Positions 54,015 through 63,218 of a stretch of DNA of 64,000 bases are shown in pieces. A model generated the notes under the pieces. It was not told the origin of the DNA and made no database searches. It was given only the letters and a program-made list of their open reading frames with translations. The position numbers and the translations under genes are program-made. Position 1 is the first letter of the stretch; each line of letters opens with the position of its first letter. The stretch spans positions 1 to 64,000 of the forward strand of contig JAIPJY010000009.1 of the NCBI GenBank assembly GCA_021733925.1. Reading direction: 5' to 3'. The stretch is from Prosthecobacter sp. (GTDB lineage Bacteria; Verrucomicrobiota; Verrucomicrobiia; Verrucomicrobiales; Verrucomicrobiaceae).

Positions 54015-54536
54015 CTATGGGTGTGAGTGACGCTGCAGAAGATTTTTGTAGATTCGATCCAAATCAGCCAGTCTACCCCTGAGAATAAAAAATGTTCTTC
54101 GCTGTGCTTCCAGAACACTATCACCTCCGAGATCCATGTGAGTTATCTGATCAGACTGGCTTATTACGCTGCGATCTCCAACGACATCAATAAAGCTGGG
54201 CAGATATATTCGGTTCGAACTATCAAGGAAATGCTCGGCAAAGCTGCCTCCAAGTTTAATTAACGCCATCCGCTTCCCTACGTAGCCACGTCCTAAATTC
54301 GTTTGCCCTTTCCAAAATGTTCCCACCCCGGATTTGTATAGCTGAAATACTCTGGCGCTAACGGATGAAAGCCCGCAAGCTTTTGCAACTGTAAAATGTC
54401 CAGCTTCATGAATTGAAGCAAATGCGAGCGTTCCAATAGGAGCCTCCAACAAATTTATTTCGGAAGCTGCTAGATTTTCGCGCCCCGATATTACAAAAGC
54501 CACGAGGTAAATTCTGCAATACTTGAAGATTAGCAT
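54015..54536 (-). CDS. Small M41/FtsH-peptidase-like protein with HEAGH motif, 173 aa
   Basis: The zinc motif HEAGH (residues 43-47) sits in LAFASIHEAGHFTVAKACGL, close to the peptidase-domain helix of FtsH (YHEAGHAL). GGSFAEHF and SQSDQITHMDLGGD later in the chain could correspond to the FtsH AE..F helix and the third metal-ligand aspartate. There is no AAA+ domain and no clear signal peptide; residues 1-20 are moderately hydrophobic. It would be a stand-alone peptidase or an inactive relative. The DNA is AT-rich compared with the neighbourhood. No partner gene is evident apart from the convergent Trp-repeat gene. The assignment is by motif only. Confidence 0.55.
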   Translation of the reverse strand: MLIFKYCRIYLVAFVISGRENLAASEINLLEAPIGTLAFASIHEAGHFTVAKACGLSSVSARVFQLYKSGVGTFWKGQTNLGRGYVGKRMALIKLGGSFAEHFLDSSNRIYLPSFIDVVGDRSVISQSDQITHMDLGGDSVLEAQRRTFFILRGRLADLDRIYKNLLQRHSHP

Positions 54537-54592
54537 AAGGACATTTTAGAGCATTGTACTTAAAAATGCTATTGGCAAATTGTTAGCCCATA

Positions 54593-55081
54593 TCACAGCC
54601 ACTTCACTTCATGCGAAAGCATGGTGTCGTCATCAAAGGCAAACCGCCCCATGAAACGCCGGCGCTCGATCAATGTCTGCGCCAGCCAGTGGATGTCATC
54701 CGCCCACATTTCATCAAAAGGTAGCGCATCCAGCGAGGTCCAGAGCGGCACCGCCTCGGGCGTTTCCACCGCCTCCCCTTCATGCTGCGTGGCCACAAAG
54801 ACATCGACGTGCATGCACAGACCATCCACAAACTGAAACCAAAGCTCACCGTGGTGCACCGGATTCAGCGCGGTTACTCCGAGTTCCTCCTGCGTTTCAC
54901 GCACCGCGCATTGCAGCGAGGTCTCGCCAGGATCCATTTTGCCTCCGGGCCCGTTGATCTTGCCGGCACCCAGGCCACGCTTTTTACGAATGAGCAAAAC
55001 TTCGCGCTTTGCCTCATCGATGACGAACATCAGTGTCGCACGAACCCCCGGCTCCCATGTTTTCCAGTCGGTGATCACCAT
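54593..55081 (-). CDS. MTH1-like Nudix hydrolase (8-oxo-dGTP diphosphatase type), 162 aa
   Basis: The ATG at 55081 is used; the open frame upstream overlaps the DUF502 gene and lacks similarity. The Nudix box GGKMDPGETSLQCAVRETQE (residues 46-65, continuing ELG) has all catalytic residues. The rest parallels human MTH1: RKKRGLGAGKINGPGG in front of the box, and LPFDEMWADDIHW followed by RRRFMGRFAFDDD at the end, matching the substrate-pocket Trp and Asp pair. It probably cleanses oxidised purine nucleotides. The stop of DUF502 lies 4 bases upstream, so the two are likely co-expressed. Confidence 0.9.
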   Translation of the reverse strand: MVITDWKTWEPGVRATLMFVIDEAKREVLLIRKKRGLGAGKINGPGGKMDPGETSLQCAVRETQEELGVTALNPVHHGELWFQFVDGLCMHVDVFVATQHEGEAVETPEAVPLWTSLDALPFDEMWADDIHWLAQTLIERRRFMGRFAFDDDTMLSHEVKWL

Positions 55082-55085
55082 GGAC

Positions 55086-55985
55086 TCAGCGTTTCTTCCA
55101 TGGCAGGGCTCGCAGCCAGCGTTTTCCACTCTTGATGTCCATGGATTGCGCCAGGATCTCCGTGTCTCCCGCATCAAAATCCTCCGCACGCGGCAGACCG
55201 GCAGGCAGCTCAAACTCAGGTTCAGGCACCGGCAGCTGTTCGGGCAGGGGCGCCGCCGGCGGTTTTTGATTCAACGGTGCCAGGCCATTGAGCGGCGAAA
55301 CCAGCCCGCCGGAGATGATCATCTTCATCGCTTCTTCAATCGTAATCGGCGCATCCGTGATCTTGTCCGAATCCACCACAAGAAGAAAGCCGGTCATCGG
55401 ACTCGGCGCCGTGGGCAGCAGAACGCAGGTCAGCGCCTTGCCCGTCTGCGGATCACAGTACTGACCGGTGGCAAACCCAATCATGCGCATGCCCGGGACG
55501 GGGTAGTCGATGTACACCACACGCTTAAAATTCTGCTTCGCCCCGCCTCCTAGGCTGCGGAAGGCATCGATCACCTGCTTGAGCGGCCGGTAGATGACAG
55601 CAACCAAAGGAATGCGCAGCAGCAGTTTGTCGACAGCGGTGACAATGTGCACGCCGATCACGTTGGTGGCCATGAAGCCAAGTCCCAAAATGGCCAGCAC
55701 CGAAAACAGGAAGCCAATGAAGTTGGTCAGACTTCCCAGCTTCGGATCCTCAATGTTCAGGATCGGCTCCTCAGAGAACTCGTTGACGAGATTCACCACC
55801 TGCGCCAGCACCGGCTTGCTCCACGCGTGCAGGATGTCGTAGATCGAAAACAGGATCCAAAACGTGATGATCAGCGGCAGCGCCAGCGCCAGTCCCGCGA
55901 GAAACTTGTTCCGCAACCACACGCCCCAGCCTTTCGGCGCATGCGCCTCGGGCATTGGAATCGAACTGGGGGTTTCAAGCGCCAT
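55086..55985 (-). CDS. DUF502 inner-membrane protein, 299 aa
   Basis: Two transmembrane helices are visible at about 29-51 (LAGLALALPLIITFWILFSI) and 87-110 (LTNFIGFLFSVLAILGLGFM). The conserved core IPLVAVIYRPLKQVIDAF and VVYIDYPVPGMRMIGFATG is diagnostic of DUF502. The C-terminal 70 residues are proline- and glutamate-rich and variable. The function of the family is unknown; plant members are endomembrane proteins. It is followed directly by the Nudix gene. Confidence 0.88.
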   Translation of the reverse strand: MALETPSSIPMPEAHAPKGWGVWLRNKFLAGLALALPLIITFWILFSIYDILHAWSKPVLAQVVNLVNEFSEEPILNIEDPKLGSLTNFIGFLFSVLAILGLGFMATNVIGVHIVTAVDKLLLRIPLVAVIYRPLKQVIDAFRSLGGGAKQNFKRVVYIDYPVPGMRMIGFATGQYCDPQTGKALTCVLLPTAPSPMTGFLLVVDSDKITDAPITIEEAMKMIISGGLVSPLNGLAPLNQKPPAAPLPEQLPVPEPEFELPAGLPRAEDFDAGDTEILAQSMDIKSGKRWLRALPWKKR

Positions 55986-56060
55986 TTAAAACAGCTTCAC
56001 TGTGAAGATGAGAACGTATGGCAGCTGCTTTGTTCAGCAAAAATTTGCACTCTGACTGAA

Positions 56061-57155
56061 TTACGCTCCCACCAGCATTCTGGCCGGGTTTTCAATGCAA
56101 TCTTTGATACGAATCAAGAACGCCACCGCTTCCTTGCCATCGACCACACGGTGATCGTAGCTGAGCGCGAGGTACATCATCGGGCGGATGACCACCTGGC
56201 CATCGACCGCCACCGGGCGCTGTTGAATGCTGTGCATGCCGAGAATCGCACTCTGCGGCGGATTGATGATCGGGGTGCTAAGCAGTGACCCGTACACGCC
56301 ACCGTTGGAGATGGTGAAAACACCACCCGTGAGGTCGCTGACCTGGATCTTGCCCTCTTTGGACTTGGCCGCATAGCCGAGAATATCCTTCTCGAGCTCC
56401 GCGAAACTTTTCTGATCCGCATCACGCAGCACCGGCACGATCAGCCCACGCTCAGTGCCCACGGCCACGCCGATGTCGAAAAAGTGCTGCTGCACGATCT
56501 CTTCTCCTTCAACGCGCACGTTGACCTGTGGCACCGCCTTCAGGGCTTCGACCACCGCCTTGATGAAGAAGCTCATGAAGCCGAGCTTCACACCGTTCTT
56601 CTTCACAAAGCTGTCCTGCAGCTTCGAACGCAACGCCATGACATTGCTCATGTCACACTCGTTGAACGTGGTGAGAATGGCTGCGGTGCGCTGCGCAGTG
56701 ACCAGCTGATCCGCAATCTTCTTGCGCAGCGGGCTCATCTTTTTGCGCGTGATACGGCCTTCCGGCGCAGCCGGGGCTGCCTTGGCCACCGGCGCAGGTT
56801 CAGGCTTGGGCACCACTTTGAACTCAGTGACGTTCGCAGGCTTTTCCGGCTCTGCTTTGGCAGCAGGAGCAGCCGCGGGCGCTGCCTTGGGAGCTTCGGC
56901 CTTCGCAGCAGGGGCGGCGGCGCTTTCGTCGATCTGGCCCACCACGGCACCCACCTCGACATCATCGCCGGCCTGTTTGCCAATGTGCAGCGCACCACTG
57001 CTTTCAGCGGTGACTTCAGCGGCGACCTTGTCGGTTTCCAGAGTGAGCAGGATGTCGCCAGTTTTGACGAAGTCTCCTTCATTGAAGTGCCATTTGGCAA
57101 TCTGACCACCGGCGACAGATTCGCCGAGTGCGGGTATTTTAATGTCTGAGGGCAT
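56061..57155 (-). CDS. sucB: Dihydrolipoyllysine succinyltransferase (E2o) SucB without peripheral-subunit-binding domain, 364 aa
   Basis: E2o transfers the succinyl group from lipoate to CoA in the 2-oxoglutarate dehydrogenase complex. The lipoyl domain (1-78) has the modified lysine in [10 protein letters not shown] (Lys43). An Ala/Pro-rich linker (about 79-133) leads directly to [20 protein letters not shown] and the catalytic domain, with [14 protein letters not shown] near the C-terminus. The usual 35-residue binding domain for E1/E3 (LSPAVRRLLAE-type) is not present between linker and catalytic core, so the protein is about 40 residues shorter than E. coli SucB and resembles mitochondrial DLST. 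It lies 35 bases after sucA. Confidence 0.94.
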   Translation of the reverse strand: MPSDIKIPALGESVAGGQIAKWHFNEGDFVKTGDILLTLETDKVAAEVTAESSGALHIGKQAGDDVEVGAVVGQIDESAAAPAAKAEAPKAAPAAAPAAKAEPEKPANVTEFKVVPKPEPAPVAKAAPAAPEGRITRKKMSPLRKKIADQLVTAQRTAAILTTFNECDMSNVMALRSKLQDSFVKKNGVKLGFMSFFIKAVVEALKAVPQVNVRVEGEEIVQQHFFDIGVAVGTERGLIVPVLRDADQKSFAELEKDILGYAAKSKEGKIQVSDLTGGVFTISNGGVYGSLLSTPIINPPQSAILGMHSIQQRPVAVDGQVVIRPMMYLALSYDHRVVDGKEAVAFLIRIKDCIENPARMLVGA

Positions 57156-57190
57156 GACGGGTGTTGGGAGAAAATCTTGGACGGGTCAAT

Positions 57191-59956
57191 TCACACGCTG
57201 AACGCCCCCTCGACCAGATTTTCCTGTTCGAGGGTGTGAATGGCTTTGGAACCGGCGGCGGGGCTGGAACTGCGCTCCCGGCCGGAGTAGCGCAGCTTGT
57301 GGTTGGAGAGTTCTTCGAGACGCGGACGGATGTAGTAGAAGGCGCCCATGTTGCGAGGCTCCTCCTGGCACCAGATCCACTTCTTCTGCGCACGCGGATA
57401 TTTGGCGACGATCTCCCTCAGCATGTCGTAGTTCAGCGGGTAAAGCTGCTCGATGCGAATGATGGCAGCGTTCTTGATTTTGTGCTCCTCGCGGAAGGCC
57501 AGCAGGTCATAATAGACCTTGCCGCTGCACAGAATGAGACGCGTGATGCGCTCCGGCGCTGCCAGCAGCTGATCATCATCCAGCACTTCCTTGAAGGTGG
57601 TTCCTTCGGCCATTTCACTGAGCTTGGACACGCACTTCGGATGCCTCAGCAGGCTCTTCGGCGTCATCACGATCAGCGGCTTGCGCGTGCTGCGCTTGAT
57701 CTGGCGGCGCAGTGCGTGGAAATACTGCGCAGGCGTGGTGAAGTTGCACACCTGCATGTTGCCACCCGCGCAGAGTTGCAGGAAGCGCTCAAGCCTTGCA
57801 CTCGAATGCTCCGGCCCCTGCCCTTCGTAACCATGCGGCAGCAGCAGCGTGATGTGGCTCGGGCGCTGCCATTTGCTTTCCGCACTGGCGATGAACTGGT
57901 CGATGATGACCTGCGCGCCGTTCACGAAGTCGCCAAACTGCGCCTCCCAGCAGACAAGAAGGTTTTGAGTGAGAAGCGAATAGCCGTAGTCAAAACCAAG
58001 CACGGCGGCTTCTGACAGCAGGCTGTTATACACGCAGTAGCGGCCCTGTTCAGCCGCCAGATTGTTCAGCGGAATGTGACGCTCCCGGGTCTGGGAATCA
58101 TAAAACACACTGTGACGCTGGCTGAAGGTGCCACGCCGCACATCCTGACCGCTCAGGCGCACGCCATGGCCTTCCGTGAGCAACGTGCCAAAGGCCAGTG
58201 ACTCGGCATAGGCCCAGTCGATGCCTTCACCCGCCTCAATGGCCTTCTTGCGCGCCGCGAGGAAGCGTTTCGCAATCGTCGGATGCAGGTTGAATTCCTC
58301 CGGCACCTCAAGCAGGCGCTGGCCGATCTTTTGCAGCGTCTCCAGCTCCACCCCTGTATTGACGGGGTTGTAGTCATACTCCGGCTGCGGCATGGCCATG
58401 CTGCCTTCAAAAGGATTCCCGCCATCAGCGTTCTTGTCACGTTTCGCCAGGGTCGTGACGCCCTCCTCCAGCTCGTCATCCAGCTCGCGTTGCAGTGCGG
58501 CGGAGCCAGCTTCATCCAGCACCCCGGAGGCTGCCAGATCAAGTCGGTACAGCGTCGCCGTGGACGGATGCTCGGCAATCGCGCGCGCCATGTTCGGTTG
58601 CGTAAATCCGGGCTCGTCGGTTTCGTTGTGCCCGTAACGGCGGTAGCACACAATGTCGATGATCACGTCGCGACCAAAGGTCTGGCGGAATTCAAACGCG
58701 AGTCTCGTCGCGTTCATCACTTCCAGCGGGCAGTCTCCATTCACATGGAGGACGGGCGCTTCGATCATCTTCGCCACATCCGTGCAGTAGTCCGAACTGC
58801 GGGCGTCTTCCGGCATCGTGGTGAAACCGATCTGATTGTTGACGATGATGTGGATCGTACCGCCTGTGCGGTAGCCGGGCAGCTGGGAAAGGTTCAGCAC
58901 TTCGGCCACGAGACCCTGGCCGGCAAAGGCCGCATCACCGTGAATGAGAACAGGGATCACCATTTTACGGTCCTTGGTGTCATTCAGCGCACGCTGGCGC
59001 GCACGCGCCATGCCTTCGACCACCGGATCCACAGCTTCCAGATGGCTCGGATTCGGCGCGAGCATCACCCCGATCGAATCACCGCCGCTGGTCTGCCTCA
59101 CCGTTTCAAAACCGAGGTGGTACTTCACGTCGCCATCACCGGAGACCATGTTCGGCACATAATTCTCGCTGAACTCATAAAAGAGATACTCCAGCGGCTT
59201 GCGCAGGAAATTGGCCAGCACACTCAGACGTCCGCGATGCGCCATCCCCAGGATGATCTCCTTGCCGCCGGCGGCTGGCATGGCTTCGAGAATCGTCTCC
59301 AGCGCCACCAGCATCGACTCCCCGCCCTCGACGGAAAAGCGCTTCTGGCCCACGAAACGACGGTGCAGGAAGCGCTCGAACGATTCAGCTTCCAGCAGCC
59401 AGCGCAGCGCATTGATCTGATCCTGCGCGGCAGGCTTGGCATCCAGGTCACGTCCTTCGATGCGGTCCAGCAACCACGCCTGCACTTCAGGATGGTGAAT
59501 GTGCATGAACTCATAGCCTGTCTTGCCGCAATAAATGCGCTGCAACTCCGCCAGCATCGTTTTCAGCTTCATCGGCTGCCCATTGCGGAACAGATGAGTC
59601 TGCACGTCCTCCTCCAGATCGTCCGAGGTAAACCCAAGACCCGCCAGCGTGAGCGATGGAATTTCCGGACCTGCTGCATCGAGCGGATCAAGGTGCGCCG
59701 CTGTGTGGCCCAGCGCGCGGAAGTTTTGCAGCGCGTTCGACACACGCATGCGGAAGTTCAGCGTCTGCTCAGAAAGCGGGGCTCCGCCAGCACCGGCAGC
59801 TTCCCCGCCTTTCGTGGGTAGCCGGGCCATGCCCAGTTCAAAACCTTCAAAAAACGAAGACCAAAGCGGTTCGACGGAACCAGCATCTTTTTTCCAGTCC
59901 GCGTATTTGGACTCGAGGAAATCCGCGTTTGCGCGGTACGGCAATGTAGCACTCAT
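57191..59956 (-). CDS. sucA: 2-oxoglutarate dehydrogenase E1 component SucA, 921 aa
   Basis: The thiamine-diphosphate E1 decarboxylates 2-oxoglutarate and loads lipoate. The N-terminal segment (NADFLESKYADWKKDAGSV), HRGRLSVLANFL, HLGFETVRQTSGG and SHLEAVDPVVEG are typical. The ThDP site HGDAAFAGQGLVAEVLNLSQ with IVNNQIGFTT follows, and FDYGYSLLTQNLLVCWEAQF with LLPHGYEGQGPEHSSARLER lies in the C-terminal half. The ATG at 59956 (MSATLPYRANADFLE) is chosen over an earlier start. It is operonic with sucB. The E3 gene (lpd) is not in the window. Confidence 0.96.
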   Translation of the reverse strand: MSATLPYRANADFLESKYADWKKDAGSVEPLWSSFFEGFELGMARLPTKGGEAAGAGGAPLSEQTLNFRMRVSNALQNFRALGHTAAHLDPLDAAGPEIPSLTLAGLGFTSDDLEEDVQTHLFRNGQPMKLKTMLAELQRIYCGKTGYEFMHIHHPEVQAWLLDRIEGRDLDAKPAAQDQINALRWLLEAESFERFLHRRFVGQKRFSVEGGESMLVALETILEAMPAAGGKEIILGMAHRGRLSVLANFLRKPLEYLFYEFSENYVPNMVSGDGDVKYHLGFETVRQTSGGDSIGVMLAPNPSHLEAVDPVVEGMARARQRALNDTKDRKMVIPVLIHGDAAFAGQGLVAEVLNLSQLPGYRTGGTIHIIVNNQIGFTTMPEDARSSDYCTDVAKMIEAPVLHVNGDCPLEVMNATRLAFEFRQTFGRDVIIDIVCYRRYGHNETDEPGFTQPNMARAIAEHPSTATLYRLDLAASGVLDEAGSAALQRELDDELEEGVTTLAKRDKNADGGNPFEGSMAMPQPEYDYNPVNTGVELETLQKIGQRLLEVPEEFNLHPTIAKRFLAARKKAIEAGEGIDWAYAESLAFGTLLTEGHGVRLSGQDVRRGTFSQRHSVFYDSQTRERHIPLNNLAAEQGRYCVYNSLLSEAAVLGFDYGYSLLTQNLLVCWEAQFGDFVNGAQVIIDQFIASAESKWQRPSHITLLLPHGYEGQGPEHSSARLERFLQLCAGGNMQVCNFTTPAQYFHALRRQIKRSTRKPLIVMTPKSLLRHPKCVSKLSEMAEGTTFKEVLDDDQLLAAPERITRLILCSGKVYYDLLAFREEHKIKNAAIIRIEQLYPLNYDMLREIVAKYPRAQKKWIWCQEEPRNMGAFYYIRPRLEELSNHKLRYSGRERSSSPAAGSKAIHTLEQENLVEGAFSV

Positions 59957-60228
59957 GTGGGGGGGCGAGCAGAATGCTCCCATTCGTTACGAGTGCAAAT
60001 GCGGAAAGGCACATTTCCAGCCATTTTTGCGGGTGGACCACCCTCCCCTCTACAGGCTAGCCAGTGTTTTAACGCGCACCGCAAGTAGGGCCGCCACTCC
60101 CGTCTGCCGTCCCCCCGTCAGTCCCATCCGACCAATCCGACCGATTCCGGCCGCACGCCACCCTCCACACCCGCAAGCAAAAGGCCAAAATCGCACACCC
60201 ATTTCGAAGGATTGCAGTAATCTCCACC

Positions 60229-61665
60229 ATGCCCTCCTCCGCCTCCCGCGCGGCCCCGCAGCCGCTCTACAAACAAATCGCCGACACCGTGGCGAAGATG
60301 ATCCACGACGGCGTCCTGCGGCCCGGCGAACGCACCCCCTCCCTGCGCGCCATCTGCGATCAGCATGGCGTGAGCATGAGCACCGCCGTGCAGGCCTTCG
60401 TGGAGCTCGAATCCTCCGGCCTCGTCGAGCCCCGGCACAAGTCCGGCTTTTTCGTCAAATTCCCGCCCCAGGCCCTCTTCGATCTCCCCGGCCCACCCCG
60501 CGTCCCCATGTCCGGCAGCCTGGGAAACCGCCACGCCAGCCTGTTTGACGCCGTGGTTTCAGCCAATGTGATCGCCCTCGGCGGCGCTGTCCCCAGCCCG
60601 GACATCCTTCCCACCGTCAAACTCAACCGCATGCTCGCCGAAAAGGCCCGCCACGCCGGAGCCCGTGGCGTCATGTATGATCTGCCCCCAGGCTCCGAAC
60701 TCCTGCGCCGCCAGATCAGCAAACGCATGCTCAAAGGCGGTGCCGTCGTCGCACCCGCAGACATCATCACCACCTGCGGCGCCACCGAGGCCCTCATGCT
60801 TTGCCTCCGCGCCGTCACCAAACCGGGCGATGTCGTCGCGGTCGAATCCCCCATCTACTTCGGCATCCTGCACGTCCTCGAGGCCCTCTCTCTGCGCGCC
60901 CTCGAAATCCCCACCGATTCCCAGCATGGCCTGCGCCTCGATGTCCTCGAACGCGTTCTAAAAACCCAGCCCGTACACGCCTGCATCGCCCTCCCCGCCT
61001 TCAGCAACCCCCTCGGAGCCGCCATGTCCGATGACGCCAAGCAGCGCCTCGTCGCCCTCCTCAAAAAATATCAAATCCCCCTCATCGAAGACGACGTCTT
61101 TGGCGAGCTCCCCTTTGGGCCCAAACGCGCCCGCACCTGCAAGTCCTACGACGACTCCGGACTCGTCCTGTTTTGCAGCTCCTTCTCCAAGACCCTCGCA
61201 CCCGGCTATCGCGTCGGCTGGGTCGTCCCCGGCCGCTACTACCACGCCGTTCGCATGGCCAAGCTCACCCACACCCTGGCCACCGCCACCCTCCCCGAGC
61301 TCGCCATCGCCGGCTTCCTCGCCGAAGGCGGCTACGACCACTGGCTCCGCAGCGTCCGCACCATCTACAAGGAGAACGTTGCCCGCATGAGGCGCGCCAT
61401 TCTCGAAGAGTTCCCCGCCGGCACCACCGTCACCACACCTCAGGGCGGCTTTCTCCTCTGGGTTACCATGCCTCCCAAGGTCGATGCCATTGCCCTCTAC
61501 GACCGCGCCCTCGCCAAAGGCATCAGCATCGCCCCCGGCCACCTGTTTTCGCTCGAACCCCGCTACACCCACTGCATCCGCATCTCCTGCGGCGAGCCCT
61601 GGTCCCCCCGCCTCGCCGCCGCCATCCACACCCTTGGCGCCCTCGCACACCGCCAAATCAAATAG
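60229..61665 (+). CDS. MocR-type GntR regulator/aminotransferase-like protein, 478 aa
   Basis: A GntR winged helix (residues 5-75, AAPQPLYKQIADTVAKMIHD, GVSMSTAVQAFVELESSGLV) is fused to a fold-type I aminotransferase domain (about 110-475). The PLP lysine lies in CSSFSKTLAPGYRVGW near residue 320, with IEDDVFGEL for cofactor binding and FSLEPRYTHCIRISCG at the end. MocR proteins use PLP or an amino-acid adduct to sense metabolites, often vitamin B6, GABA or taurine. No divergent target gene is adjacent, since sucA is about 270 bases upstream in the opposite direction, so the target is unknown. Confidence 0.92.
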   Translation: MPSSASRAAPQPLYKQIADTVAKMIHDGVLRPGERTPSLRAICDQHGVSMSTAVQAFVELESSGLVEPRHKSGFFVKFPPQALFDLPGPPRVPMSGSLGNRHASLFDAVVSANVIALGGAVPSPDILPTVKLNRMLAEKARHAGARGVMYDLPPGSELLRRQISKRMLKGGAVVAPADIITTCGATEALMLCLRAVTKPGDVVAVESPIYFGILHVLEALSLRALEIPTDSQHGLRLDVLERVLKTQPVHACIALPAFSNPLGAAMSDDAKQRLVALLKKYQIPLIEDDVFGELPFGPKRARTCKSYDDSGLVLFCSSFSKTLAPGYRVGWVVPGRYYHAVRMAKLTHTLATATLPELAIAGFLAEGGYDHWLRSVRTIYKENVARMRRAILEEFPAGTTVTTPQGGFLLWVTMPPKVDAIALYDRALAKGISIAPGHLFSLEPRYTHCIRISCGEPWSPRLAAAIHTLGALAHRQIK

Positions 61666-61930
61666 CAGACTCCCGGCCTGAGTACATCCCATAAAAAGCT
61701 CTCATCGTGGCATTGAATGCACAATACACGCCGCATCCCTCCATCTCTGGAAGCATTTTCCAATTTTCAGTTCTCAGTTCTCAGTTTGCCATCCTCACCG
61801 CCTTGCCCTTCGCTGCGCAGCCTGCCCTGAGCAGCATAGCGAAAATAGCGCACCCATTCCCCCTCTGTACCGCCCCCCTTTCCCCCATCTGTATCTACCC
61901 GCCTTTCCAGCACGTGAGAAGGTTCTCCCC

Positions 61931-62188
61931 ATGAACCCCCACCTCACTCCCCTGTTCGCAGTCATGAGCCCCGAAGGACTCCTCGGCCTGAAAATTATCG
62001 GCATCATTGGCCTCATCCTCCTCATCCCCCTCGGCATCCTCCTCTACCGCAATCAAGACCGCCTGTTTGGACGTTCCAGTGACACCCCCAGCGAATCCAG
62101 CGGTAGCCTCACTTATGGCCTCGCCCAAACCTGGCTCGTCTACGTCGGCCTCATCCACCTCGCCCTCTGGCTCACCTTCGGCCTCTAA
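61931..62188 (+). CDS. Small membrane protein with two helices, unknown function, 85 aa
   Basis: Two hydrophobic segments (LKIIGIIGLILLIPLGILLY at about 20-39 and WLVYVGLIHLALWLTFGL at the end) flank a short polar loop (NQDRLFGRSSDTPSES). The ATG at 61931 or the one at 61964 could be used. Codon use matches nearby genes. I do not recognise a family; it may be lineage-specific. It stands between the MocR-type gene and the convergent accD. Confidence 0.55.
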   Translation: MNPHLTPLFAVMSPEGLLGLKIIGIIGLILLIPLGILLYRNQDRLFGRSSDTPSESSGSLTYGLAQTWLVYVGLIHLALWLTFGL

Positions 62189-62238
62189 AAAGTTGCCCAG
62201 TTGCGCCGCAACTGGTCCCCTTCTTCCTTCTTAATTTC

Positions 62239-63075
62239 TCACTTCGCCCCGCCCATATACCGCAACACCCTGGCCAGCGTCGAACGCATGTCCTTGCGGT
62301 CCACGATCATGTCCACCAGCCCATGCTTCATCATGAATTCCGCAGTCTGGAATCCAGGCGGGAGATCCGCATGCGTCGTTTCCTTCACTACACGCGGACC
62401 GGCAAACCCAATCATGCACTTCGGCTCGGCAATGATGAGATCTCCCAGCGTGGCGAAACTCGCGGTGACACCACCCGTCGTCGGATGCGTGAGTACAGAA
62501 ATATAAGGCAGGCGAGCCTCGGAATGGCGGGCCAGCGCTCCGCTCGTCTTCGCCATCTGCATCAGGCTCAGAATTCCCTCATGCATGCGAGCACCGCCGG
62601 AGGCGGAAAAGACGATGACCGGCTTGCGCTCCGCCGTGGCAGCTTCGATGGCACGGGTGATTTTTTCACCCACCACGCTGCCCATGCTGGCACCAAGGAA
62701 GCGGAAATCCATGATCGCCACCAAAACGGGAATCCCCTCAATCACGGCACGCCCGGTGACGACCGCCTCGGTCAGCCCGGTCTTGGCCTGGTACGCCTTC
62801 ACCTTGTCCAGATAGCCTTTGAAGCCGAGGGCGTTCACGGAATCGAGACTCTTGTCCATTTCCACAAAGCTGCCTTCGTCCACCAGACTGGCGATGCGCT
62901 CTTCTGAAGCGATGGTGAAATGGTAGCCGCAGCTCGTGCAGACACGGAGGTTTTTGGCCAGCGCCTGCTCAAAGAGGCTCTCATTGCACGAAGGGCACTT
63001 CGTCCAAAGGCCTTCCGGCATGTCGCGCTTCTTTTCGCCTAAATCGTCAACGTTGCGTTTTTTGAAAAATCCCAT
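62239..63075 (-). CDS. accD: Acetyl-CoA carboxylase carboxyltransferase subunit beta AccD, 278 aa
   Basis: It catalyses carboxyl transfer to acetyl-CoA in the first step of fatty-acid synthesis, together with AccA. The N-terminal zinc ribbon uses Cys27, Cys30, Cys46 and Cys49 (TKCPSCNESL, RVCTSCGYHF). The crotonase-like core has ASGGARMHEGILSLMQMAKT, SVLTHPTTGGVTASFA, and IGFAGPRVVKET. Length is standard. It lies downstream of comF, with a gap of about 140 bases, in the same direction. Confidence 0.95.
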   Translation of the reverse strand: MGFFKKRNVDDLGEKKRDMPEGLWTKCPSCNESLFEQALAKNLRVCTSCGYHFTIASEERIASLVDEGSFVEMDKSLDSVNALGFKGYLDKVKAYQAKTGLTEAVVTGRAVIEGIPVLVAIMDFRFLGASMGSVVGEKITRAIEAATAERKPVIVFSASGGARMHEGILSLMQMAKTSGALARHSEARLPYISVLTHPTTGGVTASFATLGDLIIAEPKCMIGFAGPRVVKETTHADLPPGFQTAEFMMKHGLVDMIVDRKDMRSTLARVLRYMGGAK

Positions 63076-63218
63076 GGTAGGTCAGTCGGTATGGCATCCG
63101 GCATCATCAGGCCTGCTGGTGCGCCTCCTCGATTTGCATGTCGCAGGAGTTGCAGGGAGGAAATTCCACCCGGCGTTCACACTGTCAGGCCCGGCCAAAG
63201 TCGGACGCGAGGGCGATC

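Noticed and set aside
54593-55213. A longer Nudix protein beginning at 55213
   Set aside because: The extra 44 residues overlap the DUF502 coding region and are basic and non-conserved; the MTH1-like fold begins at the ATG at 55081.
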